Positions 17,443 to 25,295 of a stretch of 64,000 bases of DNA are shown in pieces. The stretch spans positions 1 to 64,000 of the forward strand of contig NZ_FOVZ01000008.1 in NCBI RefSeq assembly GCF_900115295.1. Reading direction: 5' to 3'. The notes beneath the pieces were generated by a model. That model was given only the letters and a program-made list of their open reading frames with translations, had not been told where the DNA came from and searched no databases. The stretch comes from Sphingomonas sp. OK281. GTDB taxonomy: Bacteria; Pseudomonadota; Alphaproteobacteria; Sphingomonadales; Sphingomonadaceae. Both the position numbers and the translations under genes were made by a program. Each line of letters starts with the position of its first letter. Position 1 is the stretch's first letter.

Positions 17443-17610
17443 GCAACGATCTACTATTTAGCTTACGGTCTCAACCACATCGATGTCGCCGACGCCGACC
17501 GCCTATGGGGACTGGTCGTGCTCTTCTCTGTGGTCCTGCATGGCCTACCGGTGACGCCTATCATGCGGCTGCTGGATCGCCAGCATGGGCGCGATCTCCA
17601 CAAGGATTAA
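17443..17610 (+). pseudogene. C-terminal fragment of NhaP-type antiporter
   Basis: The frame reads IYYLAYGLNHIDVADADRLW then GLVVLFSVVLHGLPVTPIMR, and it ends LLDRQHGRDLHKD. This nearly repeats the C-terminus of the antiporter at 9654-10946 (IYYLAYGLNHIHVDAAERLW, LLDKQHGRDPDKD). Only the last helix and tail, about 55 codons, are present and the upstream body is missing, so this is a gene remnant. It could stem from a duplication or from a lost second antiporter. The frame can be extended back to an ATG at 17416, but that part shows no similarity. Confidence 0.75.
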
Positions 17611-17636
17611 CCAGCCGCTGTTGGAGCCTGGCCTCA

Positions 17637-17667
17637 CAATAAAACAAGGGCGGACGAACGTCCGCCC
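17637..17667 (-). terminator. intrinsic terminator of the minus-strand gene at 17.7-18.1 kb
   Basis: A perfect 9-bp stem, GGGCGGACG with CGTCCGCCC and a 2-base loop (17648-17667), is followed on the minus strand by TTGTTTTATTG. It lies 9 bases past the stop codon at 17677. Confidence 0.8.
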
Positions 17668-17676
17668 CTGCATCAA

Positions 17677-18057
17677 TCAGCTCTTCTTGCGCGCGCGCTT
17701 TGGTGCGGCAGCGGCCTCAGTATCCTCTTCCTCGTCGGGCTGATCCTCGCCCGCTTCGGTCAAGGCCTCGCCCAATGCCTTTAGCTTGTCCTGCGACTTG
17801 TCCGCCTTGTCAGCGATCTTAGTCGTCGCAGCACCAAGCCGGTGAAGCAGAGCATGTACACGGTCGGCGTCGGGCTCATCCTTTTCGAGCTGCTTCCGCA
17901 GTGATCCGAGATCGCGAAGGATGCCCTTGGCGCCCACTACATCAAGGTCGGCCAGCGCTGCTTCCCAATCTTCCACCATATCGGCGCCCTTGGCTGGCTT
18001 GGTCGCGTCCAGCCCGCGATTGATCGCGTTCATCGTTCCGGCAAATTTGACGGCCAT
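17677..18057 (-). CDS. hypothetical helical cytoplasmic protein
   Basis: This 126-residue hydrophilic protein begins MAVKFAGTMNAINRGLDAT. Charged helices follow (VEDWEAALADLDVVGAKGIL, LRKQLEKDEPDADRVHALLH), then an Asp/Glu/Ala-rich stretch and a basic tail ending KRARKKS. I recognise no named family. The composition suggests a small helical bundle with a possible nucleic-acid-binding tail. AGAGGATAT is well placed before the ATG at 18057. A longer in-frame start at 18132 has no such site. It diverges from the ferritin-like YciE gene, and both have a GGACC-N16/17-CGTT promoter-like match. Confidence 0.65.
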   Translation of the reverse strand: MAVKFAGTMNAINRGLDATKPAKGADMVEDWEAALADLDVVGAKGILRDLGSLRKQLEKDEPDADRVHALLHRLGAATTKIADKADKSQDKLKALGEALTEAGEDQPDEEEDTEAAAAPKRARKKS

Positions 18058-18100
18058 TAGATATCCTCTCTTGGGGTGCCGGATAATGCCGACGCTCCTT

Positions 18101-18125
18101 AACGATGCATGATCCCGGATGGTCC
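18101..18125 (-). promoter_or_regulatory. possible stress sigma promoter
   Basis: On the minus strand this reads GGACC-N16-CGTT, one base off the EcfG consensus GGAAC. It is 44 bases before the start at 18057. A similar element faces the other way at 18220-18245. Confidence 0.4.
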
Positions 18126-18219
18126 GTAACAATCCACAATTATGCTGTCCGCTGGTCTAAAATAACCAGCGGGTGATGCCGTTGCCCTGCACCGTTCTTG
18201 CTCTCCCGCGAAATTTACC

Positions 18220-18245
18220 GGACCGATTAAGCGTAGCCGATCGTT
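18220..18245 (+). promoter_or_regulatory. possible stress sigma promoter
   Basis: GGACC-N17-CGTT lies 33 bases before the start of the ferritin-like gene. It has the same single deviation (GGACC for GGAAC) as the divergent element at 18101-18125. Confidence 0.4.
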
Positions 18246-18277
18246 CAGCCGTCGTTACATATCCGCAGGAGACGAAC

Positions 18278-18781
18278 ATGGCTGAGATTGAAACGCTTCA
18301 AGAGCTTTACGTTGACGAGTTGAAGGATCTTTGGTCGGCAAACGATCAGATGGCCAAGGCGTTAACGAAGATCGTCGGTCAGGCGACGAACAAGAAGCTC
18401 AAGGACATGCTGCAATCGTCGCAGGACGGCATCGCCAAGCACACCGACATTCTGAAGGCGCTGATCGAGAGCCAGGACGAAAAGCTCAAGAAGGAGCATT
18501 GCAAGGGTATGGAGGGCTTGGTCGCCGAGGCGCTCAAGCATACCGTTGAGGAAGCGCCAAAGACCGGTCCCGTACTCGACGCAGCGATCATCGCTCAGTA
18601 TCAGCGTATGACCCACTACGGCATTACTGGCTTTGGCACGGTCGCCGCATTTGCGAAGGCGTTGAAGCTGGATGACGATGTCGCCAAGCTCGATGCTGCG
18701 GTCAAGGACATGTACAGCGGCGATGAGATGATGACGGAACTGGCCGAGTCCGCCGTGAACGTGGACGCAGTGGAAGGCTGA
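18278..18781 (+). CDS. ferritin-like YciE/DUF892 family protein
   Basis: This 167-residue protein matches the YciE/DUF892 family, a four-helix ferritin-like bundle. The segments are MAEIETLQELYVDELKDLWS, DMLQSSQDGIAKHTDILKAL, KGMEGLVAEAL, DAAIIAQYQRMTHYGITGFG and AAVKDMYSGDEMMTELAES. The carboxylates and histidines spaced in these helices are consistent with a di-iron site, though catalytic activity is not established for the family. YciE-like genes belong to general stress regulons in several proteobacteria. GCAGGAGA precedes the ATG at 18278. An in-frame start at 18173 adds only non-conserved residues. Confidence 0.9.
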   Translation: MAEIETLQELYVDELKDLWSANDQMAKALTKIVGQATNKKLKDMLQSSQDGIAKHTDILKALIESQDEKLKKEHCKGMEGLVAEALKHTVEEAPKTGPVLDAAIIAQYQRMTHYGITGFGTVAAFAKALKLDDDVAKLDAAVKDMYSGDEMMTELAESAVNVDAVEG

Positions 18782-19273
18782 TTGCCAAACGTTGTCTTGG
18801 AATCAAGCCTTTTCAGTGCCCGCTTAGAAATCTAGGTGGAAGCGGGGCAGGTGATGCCGAATCAACGGCATCACCTGCGCCAACTTTCAATAGACCGTAC
18901 GAACGCTCGCTTCACGATCCCAATTTCCGGGTTCACGATCCCAATCGGGACGCTCGGCGAGCTTAGCGTACGATTCCAAAGATCCTCTAGCCGGTCCTCT
19001 TCCTGCTCAGAGCCGACATTCCAGTGTCGCGAAAATGACGACATTCGAAGCGTCCGAAATCTAAGAATTTTGCTACGCGACCGTTCATTGAACGGTCATC
19101 ACCAGGGCAAGGCGCCCCCTTTCGGGACGGTGCCTCTCGCAGAGGCAGTAACGGCGATGAGCAACACACCCTATGCTTCGAATAAGTCCTTGATTAACAA
19201 TCTGTAAACCATTCCAGCGCATACGCGGCGAGTCCGCTTTTACGTGTCGGATACGAAAAAAAGCCGTACGTAA
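18782..19273. other. gene-poor stretch with direct repeats
   Basis: No credible gene is seen in these 490 bases. A 14-base direct repeat, TTCACGATCCCAAT, occurs at 18911-18924 and again at 18932-18945 with a 21-base period. The second copy of the interspersed repeat follows at 19006-19066. An open frame of 123 codons on the plus strand crosses it but lacks a ribosome site and family similarity. Confidence 0.45.
19006..19066. repeat. interspersed intergenic repeat, copy 2
   Basis: The blocks CTCAGAGCCGACAT, GTGTCGCGAAAATGACGACAT and CGTCCGAAAT appear in the same order and orientation as in copy 1 at 12574-12640, with a shorter first spacer. Both copies are in intergenic DNA. Confidence 0.55.
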
Positions 19274-20218
19274 ATGTCAGGACTAAAGAGCATGACGATG
19301 GCAGATCGCCTTGAAGCCGCGTCGACGACAACGGTCACAGCCTCCGCCCTACTGATAGCTCTCATTCTGCAAATCATTGACATCATCTATCCCGCGATCG
19401 GCATGGGGCCGGTCTATGTTTTATTGCTGGGCCTGGTCTCGTGGCGGTTAAGTCGTCGTGCAGCGGTCTTTTCAGCGGTAATCGCTATCGTGTTGAATAC
19501 GCGCGCTACCATTCAAACGGGTATCCCAACTACGACCACGATAACGTTGCTTCGGGTAGGTCTTCGCTGCGCAGTGCTGGCGTTCGTTGTGGCAACGATG
19601 TGGGCTTTACGACGCGCTTACGAGCGTGAACGTGCGTCTGCACGGCTCGATGGCATGACAGGCTTGCTGAACAGATCAAGTTTCGAAGCCGCGATGGTCA
19701 CGATGCTGTCGTCTACGACGATGCCGGTAGTGGTCGGTGTTATGGATCTCGACAATTTCAAGTCCATCAATGACCATCATGGCCATGCCGTGGGCGACGA
19801 TACGATACGAACAGCTTCGCGCGCTGCCGTACGCGGGCTCGAGAGCTATGGGTTCGTCGGTCGTATGGGGGGCGATGAGTTCGCGTTTATCGCAGCACTC
19901 CCGGATGCAGGTAGCGGTGAGCAGTTCGCGATCGACTTCCATCGCACCATCAGTGAGGCACTGATCAGTCTGCCTGCGCTGTCAACGATCAGCATGGGCG
20001 CTGTTATAGCCCCGCCAGGTCACCGCCTCGATTACGATGCACTGCTGCTACGCGCCGACGGACTGCTTTATACCGCAAAGCGTAACGCGAAGGCCTCTGT
20101 CATTGTGGCCGATGTAGGAGCGCCCACGGTGTTGCCGAGTGCGATCCAGCTCGTCAGACGAGGTGATCCAGCGCCTTTGCGCGATCCGCAAACCCGCTTG
20201 GTACCTGTTCATTCATAG
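19274..20218 (+). CDS. membrane diguanylate cyclase (GGDEF)
   Basis: This 314-residue protein has an N-terminal membrane module of about four helices (residues 20-112, for instance ASALLIALILQIIDIIYPA). A GGDEF domain follows, with DGMTGLLNR at 126-134, VVGVMDLDNFKSIN at 153-166 and GRMGGDEFAF (GGDEF at 199-203). The catalytic loop is intact. The RxxD inhibitory motif that usually lies just before it is absent (SYGF), so product inhibition may be lost. It should make cyclic di-GMP in response to an unknown membrane or periplasmic cue. Its last 65 bases overlap the 3' end of the opposing MHYT gene. A second in-frame ATG lies at 19292. Confidence 0.85.
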   Translation: MSGLKSMTMADRLEAASTTTVTASALLIALILQIIDIIYPAIGMGPVYVLLLGLVSWRLSRRAAVFSAVIAIVLNTRATIQTGIPTTTTITLLRVGLRCAVLAFVVATMWALRRAYERERASARLDGMTGLLNRSSFEAAMVTMLSSTTMPVVVGVMDLDNFKSINDHHGHAVGDDTIRTASRAAVRGLESYGFVGRMGGDEFAFIAALPDAGSGEQFAIDFHRTISEALISLPALSTISMGAVIAPPGHRLDYDALLLRADGLLYTAKRNAKASVIVADVGAPTVLPSAIQLVRRGDPAPLRDPQTRLVPVHS

Positions 20219-22619
20219 CCGAAACTAAGCCGATGTTGCCCGCCTCGGCTGCCAGCATCGTTGCAAGGGCAGTCGGTTCGAGCGGACGGCTGATGTGATA
20301 CCCTTGAATTGTGGCACATCCTTCCGCGACCGAGAAATCGAATTGCTCCAACGTTTCGACGCCCTCTACGGTGGTGGACATACCCAGGCATGTCCCCATC
20401 GTAATGATGGCACGCACAATGGCGGCACTTTCGGGATCCTGGGGTATCTGACGAACAAATGACTGATCGATCTTGATCTTGTCGAACGGAAACTTTCGCA
20501 GGTAACTCAACGACGAATATCCAGTCCCGAAATCATCCATCGATATACGCACGCCCGATGCCTTGAGCTCGTTCAATGTTGCAAGCGTCCGGTCCTCGTC
20601 GGTGAGGAGAACACCTTCGGTAATCTCAAGCTCGAGTCTCTGGGGAGACAGGCCGGCAGCCGCCAGTGCAGCAGACACATTGGCCACAAGCGAGCGTTCG
20701 CGGAACTGAACCGGTGAGAGATTGACGGCAACGCTGATGCCATTCGGCCAAGTTGCCGCTTCGAGGCAGGCTGTGCGCAATACCCAATCGCCAAGCGGTA
20801 AGATCAGGCCCGTTTCCTCCGCCAGCCCGATAAACTCGACCGGTGGAATCATGCCGCGTTCGGGATGGTTCCAGCGAACCAAAGCCTCCGCTGACGTGAT
20901 CTGGCCCGTCCGTGCGTCCATCAGGGGCTGGTAGTGGAGCTCAAGCTGCCCCTCGATTAACGCGCATCGCAGGCCAGCTTCAAGCGTCCGCCGCTCTTGA
21001 ACCTTGTCGTCAAGCGACACGTCATACCGGCGCCACACCCCCTTGCCGTCCGCTTTGGCGGCATACAATGCGAGATCCGCATTGCGCATGAGTTCCGCTG
21101 GATCGTCACCGTCACTTGGCGCGATGGCGATGCCGACGCTGGCCCCGAGATAAAGGAACTGACCATCGAGCATGAACGGAGACGCTTCAATCGCCCTGAT
21201 GATGCGGGTCGCGAGCGTCGCTGCTGCCTCGAGGTCACCAGCGCCGAGTTGCAGGATAGCGAATTCGTCGCCACCAAGACGTGCAACCACGTCGCCCTCG
21301 CGCAGTGTCGTACTTAGTCGGTCAGCCACCATCGCCAATATCAGATCGCCAGCGCCATGACCCAGGGTATCATTGATCGATTTGAACCGGTCGAGATCGA
21401 GCATGAGCACGGCAAATACCTGATCGCGTTCGCGCCGTGATGCTGCGTGGACTGCAAGGAGATCGAAAAAGCGTGTTCGGTTGGGAAGCCCTGTCAAGGC
21501 ATCGCTAAACGCCAGGGTTCGGATCTGCGCCTCGGTTCTGAGGCGCTCGCGTTGATCGCGAACGGCGATGACTGTTTGAATCTCATGTCCCAGCGCAACC
21601 TCTTGACGCAATACCCGGACCGGCACCGCATGCCCGGTGGCGTCGATGAGTTGGACTTCGCGTTCCTCACGTTCGGGCAGGCTCGCTATATCCAGTCCGG
21701 GTAGAAGCGAGCTGACGAAGCTGCCCGACAACAGTCCTGGCTCATACCCGGAAAGACGCTCGACACTGGTATTGGCGGTCACGATCCTATCGCCCTGGCA
21801 GATCAGCAGCCCTTCCAAGGCAACGTCGGCGAGTTCGCGCAGTCGGCGACGATCGCGGCGAAGACGCACTTTGGCCGCGATATCGAAGCGCCATCCGAGA
21901 ACGGCCAGCAGTATGAGCGCAAACGATACGCCGGCCACCACCGGCGTGATCGCCTGGGGTGACACCGCATCGGCAGGGAAGCGTACAGCAGGATCGAAAT
22001 GCAGCGTCATGGCTGCCATGCCGCAGAAGTGGAGGAGCGCGATCGAAAAGATCAGCAGCGGCGCGGCGCAAGCGCGGATACGGCGGTTGCGACTGGCAGC
22101 TGCCACCATAGCCAACCCCGAGATCGGCAAGCTGGCAACGATGGAGGGTAGCACCAGGCCGAGGTCCCAGGAGACGCCACCTTGGACGAGATAGGCGGCT
22201 TGCCCGACATAGTGGAGCGTTGCGACGCCGATACCGACGACCAAGCCGGCAATGAACTGTCTAACAGTTCCGGGCGCGCGTATCGCAATAGATACGCCCG
22301 TTCCGATGCCGATGATCGCACACGACAGCGATATGAATGTCAATACCGGGTCGAATGCCGCTGGCATGCCGGGCTTGAAGGCCAGTAGTACGATAAAATG
22401 CGTAGCCCATGCGGTACAGCCGCTGGCGGTGACGCTGACCAGGCCCCAATAGGTCCGCACCCGCCCCTCGTGCCGCGCCGCATGATAGGCGAGCGCGAAC
22501 GACGCATAGATACCGATAGCGCACACAATGCCGGCTACAACCATAAGGCGGGCGTCGTGCGCGTGACGAATGCACGCAAACACAGATGACAAGGAACCGA
22601 TCATCCAGCCATAATGCAT
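20154..22619 (-). CDS. MHYT-PAS-GGDEF-EAL cyclic-di-GMP protein
   Basis: This 821-residue integral membrane protein has an N-terminal MHYT sensor of about seven helices (residues about 20-250). Its histidine motifs include WATHFIVLLAF, TLHYVGQAAY and LLHFCGMAAMTLHFD, thought to bind copper and to sense oxygen, CO or NO. A PAS segment follows (EGLLICQGDRIVTANTSVER), then GGDEF with VARLGGDEFAIL and EAL with SAEALVRWNHP and MDDFGTGYSSLSYL. All catalytic signatures are intact. It could synthesise or degrade cyclic di-GMP according to gas or redox state. The 3' end overlaps the convergent diguanylate cyclase gene by 65 bases. Confidence 0.9.
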   Translation of the reverse strand: MHYGWMIGSLSSVFACIRHAHDARLMVVAGIVCAIGIYASFALAYHAARHEGRVRTYWGLVSVTASGCTAWATHFIVLLAFKPGMPAAFDPVLTFISLSCAIIGIGTGVSIAIRAPGTVRQFIAGLVVGIGVATLHYVGQAAYLVQGGVSWDLGLVLPSIVASLPISGLAMVAAASRNRRIRACAAPLLIFSIALLHFCGMAAMTLHFDPAVRFPADAVSPQAITPVVAGVSFALILLAVLGWRFDIAAKVRLRRDRRRLRELADVALEGLLICQGDRIVTANTSVERLSGYEPGLLSGSFVSSLLPGLDIASLPEREEREVQLIDATGHAVPVRVLRQEVALGHEIQTVIAVRDQRERLRTEAQIRTLAFSDALTGLPNRTRFFDLLAVHAASRRERDQVFAVLMLDLDRFKSINDTLGHGAGDLILAMVADRLSTTLREGDVVARLGGDEFAILQLGAGDLEAAATLATRIIRAIEASPFMLDGQFLYLGASVGIAIAPSDGDDPAELMRNADLALYAAKADGKGVWRRYDVSLDDKVQERRTLEAGLRCALIEGQLELHYQPLMDARTGQITSAEALVRWNHPERGMIPPVEFIGLAEETGLILPLGDWVLRTACLEAATWPNGISVAVNLSPVQFRERSLVANVSAALAAAGLSPQRLELEITEGVLLTDEDRTLATLNELKASGVRISMDDFGTGYSSLSYLRKFPFDKIKIDQSFVRQIPQDPESAAIVRAIITMGTCLGMSTTVEGVETLEQFDFSVAEGCATIQGYHISRPLEPTALATMLAAEAGNIGLVSAMNEQVPSGFADRAKALDHLV

Positions 22620-23153
22620 TGGCTAGATTAACAAATTTCCCGGCCTTGCAGTACGCATGACTACCGATGGTAACGTTAGTTACTATCCATTCGCTAGACA
22701 AGCGACGCACGCATTTCGACTAAGCTGGTATCTATGCGGCGCTCAGCGAACTTTCCCGTGAATTACGATTAAGATCACTGGGAGAGGCGGCGCGGTGGCT
22801 ACGCCCCGAGGTGGTTCGAGGAATCTGAACATCGGGGATACCCGCTCGACGCAAACCACGGTAGCAAGGGAAGACACTCTCCCCTGCCCCTCTTCGAATG
22901 ACGCCCGTCTGCCCCTCCGACTGTCCTGCCAGGGTATGCAAATGACACCTGTTCAGTCGCGAAATCGACCCTGATTGTACAGCCCAATTTGAAAGCGTCA
23001 TTCCGGGTATACCCGCTTTGACAGCGTCGGCCGGTAAACCTTGGAACGGAAGTAAGGCTTTCAATCGATTGGGGAGCTGTTCCATGAAAGAGGTCGCCGC
23101 TATGGTCGCCGGAAATCGCCCCGTTCGGGTTGCACCTCTCGTGAGAAGACCAG
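22620..23153. other. intergenic region, unassigned open frame on minus strand
   Basis: These 530 bases lie between the divergent MHYT gene and the dienelactone hydrolase remnant. A minus-strand frame spans 22732-23178 (148 codons; fragments include LNRCHLHTLAGQSEGQTGV and YRGLRRAGIPDVQIPR). I cannot link it to a protein family and it lacks a ribosome binding site. The perfect palindrome CGGGTATACCCG lies near 23002-23013. It could hold a decayed element or a promoter. Confidence 0.3.
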
Positions 23154-23908
23154 ATGATCTTGCACAGCGACGAGACACAAGACGTCGACGTAGTTGATAG
23201 TGGGTGGATGCGGATGCATCTATTCCGCCCTGCCAGACAGGGACGTTTTCCCGGAGTGCTCCTGTTCTCCGAGATATATCAGGTCACGGCGCCCATTCGC
23301 CGCTTGGCGGCCATGATCGCTGGGCACGGCTATGTGGTAACCGTGCCGGAGGTTTATCACGAATACGAGCCGGCCGGCACGGTCCTAAACTACGATGCCG
23401 CGGGCACTGACCGCGGCAACACGCTGAAGTTTACTAAGCCGGTCGCCGCCTACGACGCTGACGCGCAGGCGGGTCTGACCGCACTTCAGGAGCATCCGGC
23501 TTGCGACGGAAGGCTCGGTACGTTTGGCGTATGCCTAGGCGGTCACCTCGCCTATCGGGCGGTGCTCGATCCGCGCGTCTCTGCCGCCGCCTGCTTCTAC
23601 CCAACCGATATTCATTCCGCAACGCTTGGAGAAGGTCGGTCTGATGACAGTTTGACACAGATGGCAGATTCGTCTGGGGGCGGCAGGATCCGCACGTTCC
23701 CTATGCCGGACGACAGGCGATCCGCGCACGGCTGGAAGAGGTCGCCGCACGCTACGAGTGGCACAAGGTGAACGCCCAGCACGCGTTCCTCCGGGACGAG
23801 GGGCCGCGCTATGACCTTGCACTTTTCTTGCAGTCCGTAATGCTTACGTTGGATTTCTACCGCCGCGCCATGCGTGGACGCAGCGATCCGGAGCGTGGCG
23901 TTAGCTAA
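23154..23908 (+). pseudogene. dienelactone hydrolase family protein, frameshifted
   Basis: The first frame (205 codons to 23771) encodes a dienelactone hydrolase-type alpha/beta fold. It has VLLFSEIYQVTAPIRRLAAM and the nucleophile Cys in GTFGVCLGGHLAY. Family similarity stops after DDSLTQMAD near 23665. It resumes in the +1 frame with VWGRQDPHVPYAGRQAIRAR, then WHKVNAQHAFLRDEGPRYD, ending with TAA at 23908. The nucleophile and the Asp/His pair of the triad are therefore in different frames, and a few residues seem missing at the junction. Unless this is a sequencing error, the enzyme is inactive. The 3' end overlaps the convergent ROK regulator by 8 bases. Confidence 0.8.
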
Positions 23909-25175
23909 GGTTCTTCATGAGCGCAGCGTGAGACGGAAGCGTATGGGCAATGAACGGCAGGATAGCCGCACCGATTGCGACGGCGTCCTCGTCATGACTC
24001 GCTCGTTGGATCAAAGCCATGTTCGGGACCGCGCTTCCGAGCGCGGCGATGTTACGATTCAGTTCGAGTATGAGGCTGTCCAGCAGACACGACGGCAGTC
24101 GCGCGCCGATGAAGATCGCGGTCGGGTTGAGGAGGGCGTTCACTGTCATGATGGGGAGCGTGAGGGTCTTTGCCGCCTCCAGGGACCAAGCGCGGACGAC
24201 CGGGTTGTGGCGTTCGACATCTGCGCGAAGTTCCGCCACGCTACCCGCATATCCTGCTTTCTCCAGCCTGAGCCTGAGTTCAGATAGGGACACGCAGTCC
24301 TGGACGGTCGGCCCTGCGGGATGATTGAAGTCCGCGGGAAGCAGTCCGAGCTCACCCGCCCGTCCGTTTCCGCCGCGCACATACTCGTTGTCCACGACAA
24401 CGGCACCGCCCAGTCCGGCGCTGATCAACACGTAGAAGAAGTCGGTGAACTGTCGCCCGTTGCCGAACTGGGCTTCTCCGATCGCTGCCGCTGCGGCGTC
24501 GTTGTCACGAAGGACGGGCAGGCCTAGTCCGTCTTGAAGCAGGAGTGAGACGTTCGTCGTTGCCCAGACGCCGTATGCCTCCGGCATCTTCGGCAGCGCG
24601 ATAGTTCCGATATCGTCAGGTATCGCAAGACCGATGCCGATGAAGCGTTCTCGGTTCAGCTTCAATGCGTCGGTCGTCTCCGCGTACCACTCCTGCACGA
24701 AGTCGATGACCATTTCGGGTCTAGGGAAATCGAGCTCCATGACGGATCGCGCGCGAACGCCCCCCGCGAGGTCGAGGATTACTACGGCAACATGATCCCG
24801 ATCGATGTTGACCCCTAGGGAGAAGCAGCCGTCGGGATCGATCGCGAGCCGCGACGCGGGGCTGCCTCTGGGCCCCTTGATGCGGGCAGTCTCGTGAATG
24901 AGACCCTCGTCGATCAGTCGGCGCGTGATATTGGCTATGGTGGGAAACGTCAGGCCGGTCGCCGCGGCGAGTTCCGACCTGGAAACCTCGCCCCCTGCGA
25001 CACGGATGGCTTGCAGGACCACCCGCTGGTTAAAGTCGCTGACGCGTACCAAATTGCTGCCAGATAGTCCGACCGTCAGCCGGGGCTGCCGATCGTTGCC
25101 ACGCATACCTTCATCCCTAGATGCCGTCGCCACCGTCTCGCCGTTACCGCTATCATTCATCCCACCATATTGCAT
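23901..25175 (-). CDS. ROK-family transcriptional regulator
   Basis: This 424-residue protein has an N-terminal winged-helix domain (residues about 45-110, NQRVVLQAIRVAGGEVSRSE, LTFPTIANITRRLIDEGLI). A ROK sugar-sensing domain follows (FSLGVNIDRDHVAVVILDLA, LRDNDAAAAAIGEAQFGNG, VLISAGLGGAVVVDNEYVRG). The Cys-rich zinc motif of many ROK proteins is missing (GLLPADFNHPAGPTVQDC). It is of the NagC/Mlc/XylR type, which repress sugar genes and release DNA when sugar binds. It stands downstream of the first TonB receptor gene and is my first candidate to bind the palindromes at 28373 and 32442. The start is uncertain, and ATG at 25160 is an alternative. ATTTAATGCAATAT just upstream resembles half of that palindrome. 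Confidence 0.85.
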   Translation of the reverse strand: MQYGGMNDSGNGETVATASRDEGMRGNDRQPRLTVGLSGSNLVRVSDFNQRVVLQAIRVAGGEVSRSELAAATGLTFPTIANITRRLIDEGLIHETARIKGPRGSPASRLAIDPDGCFSLGVNIDRDHVAVVILDLAGGVRARSVMELDFPRPEMVIDFVQEWYAETTDALKLNRERFIGIGLAIPDDIGTIALPKMPEAYGVWATTNVSLLLQDGLGLPVLRDNDAAAAAIGEAQFGNGRQFTDFFYVLISAGLGGAVVVDNEYVRGGNGRAGELGLLPADFNHPAGPTVQDCVSLSELRLRLEKAGYAGSVAELRADVERHNPVVRAWSLEAAKTLTLPIMTVNALLNPTAIFIGARLPSCLLDSLILELNRNIAALGSAVPNMALIQRASHDEDAVAIGAAILPFIAHTLPSHAALMKNLS

Positions 25176-25198
25176 TAAATACGGTCGGCGACGCGAAC

Positions 25199-25232
25199 AA
25201 AAATATGGCCGCAGCGAAATATCGCCGCGGCC
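25199..25232 (-). terminator. intrinsic terminator of first TonB receptor gene
   Basis: On the minus strand a 10-bp stem with one G-T pair (GGCCGCGGCG, loop ATATTT, CGCTGCGGCC) is followed by ATATTTTTG. It lies 64 bases past the receptor stop and just before the ROK regulator start. Confidence 0.8.
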
Positions 25233-25295
25233 TTAGTGAACCCCGTAAGTGACTGGTTCGGGGAAGGAGGACCAGCCGAGGGTATTCCATGAAGC

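Noticed and set aside
18836..19207. 123-codon open frame on the plus strand
   Set aside because: It is composed of direct repeats and the interspersed repeat, with no ribosome site or family match.
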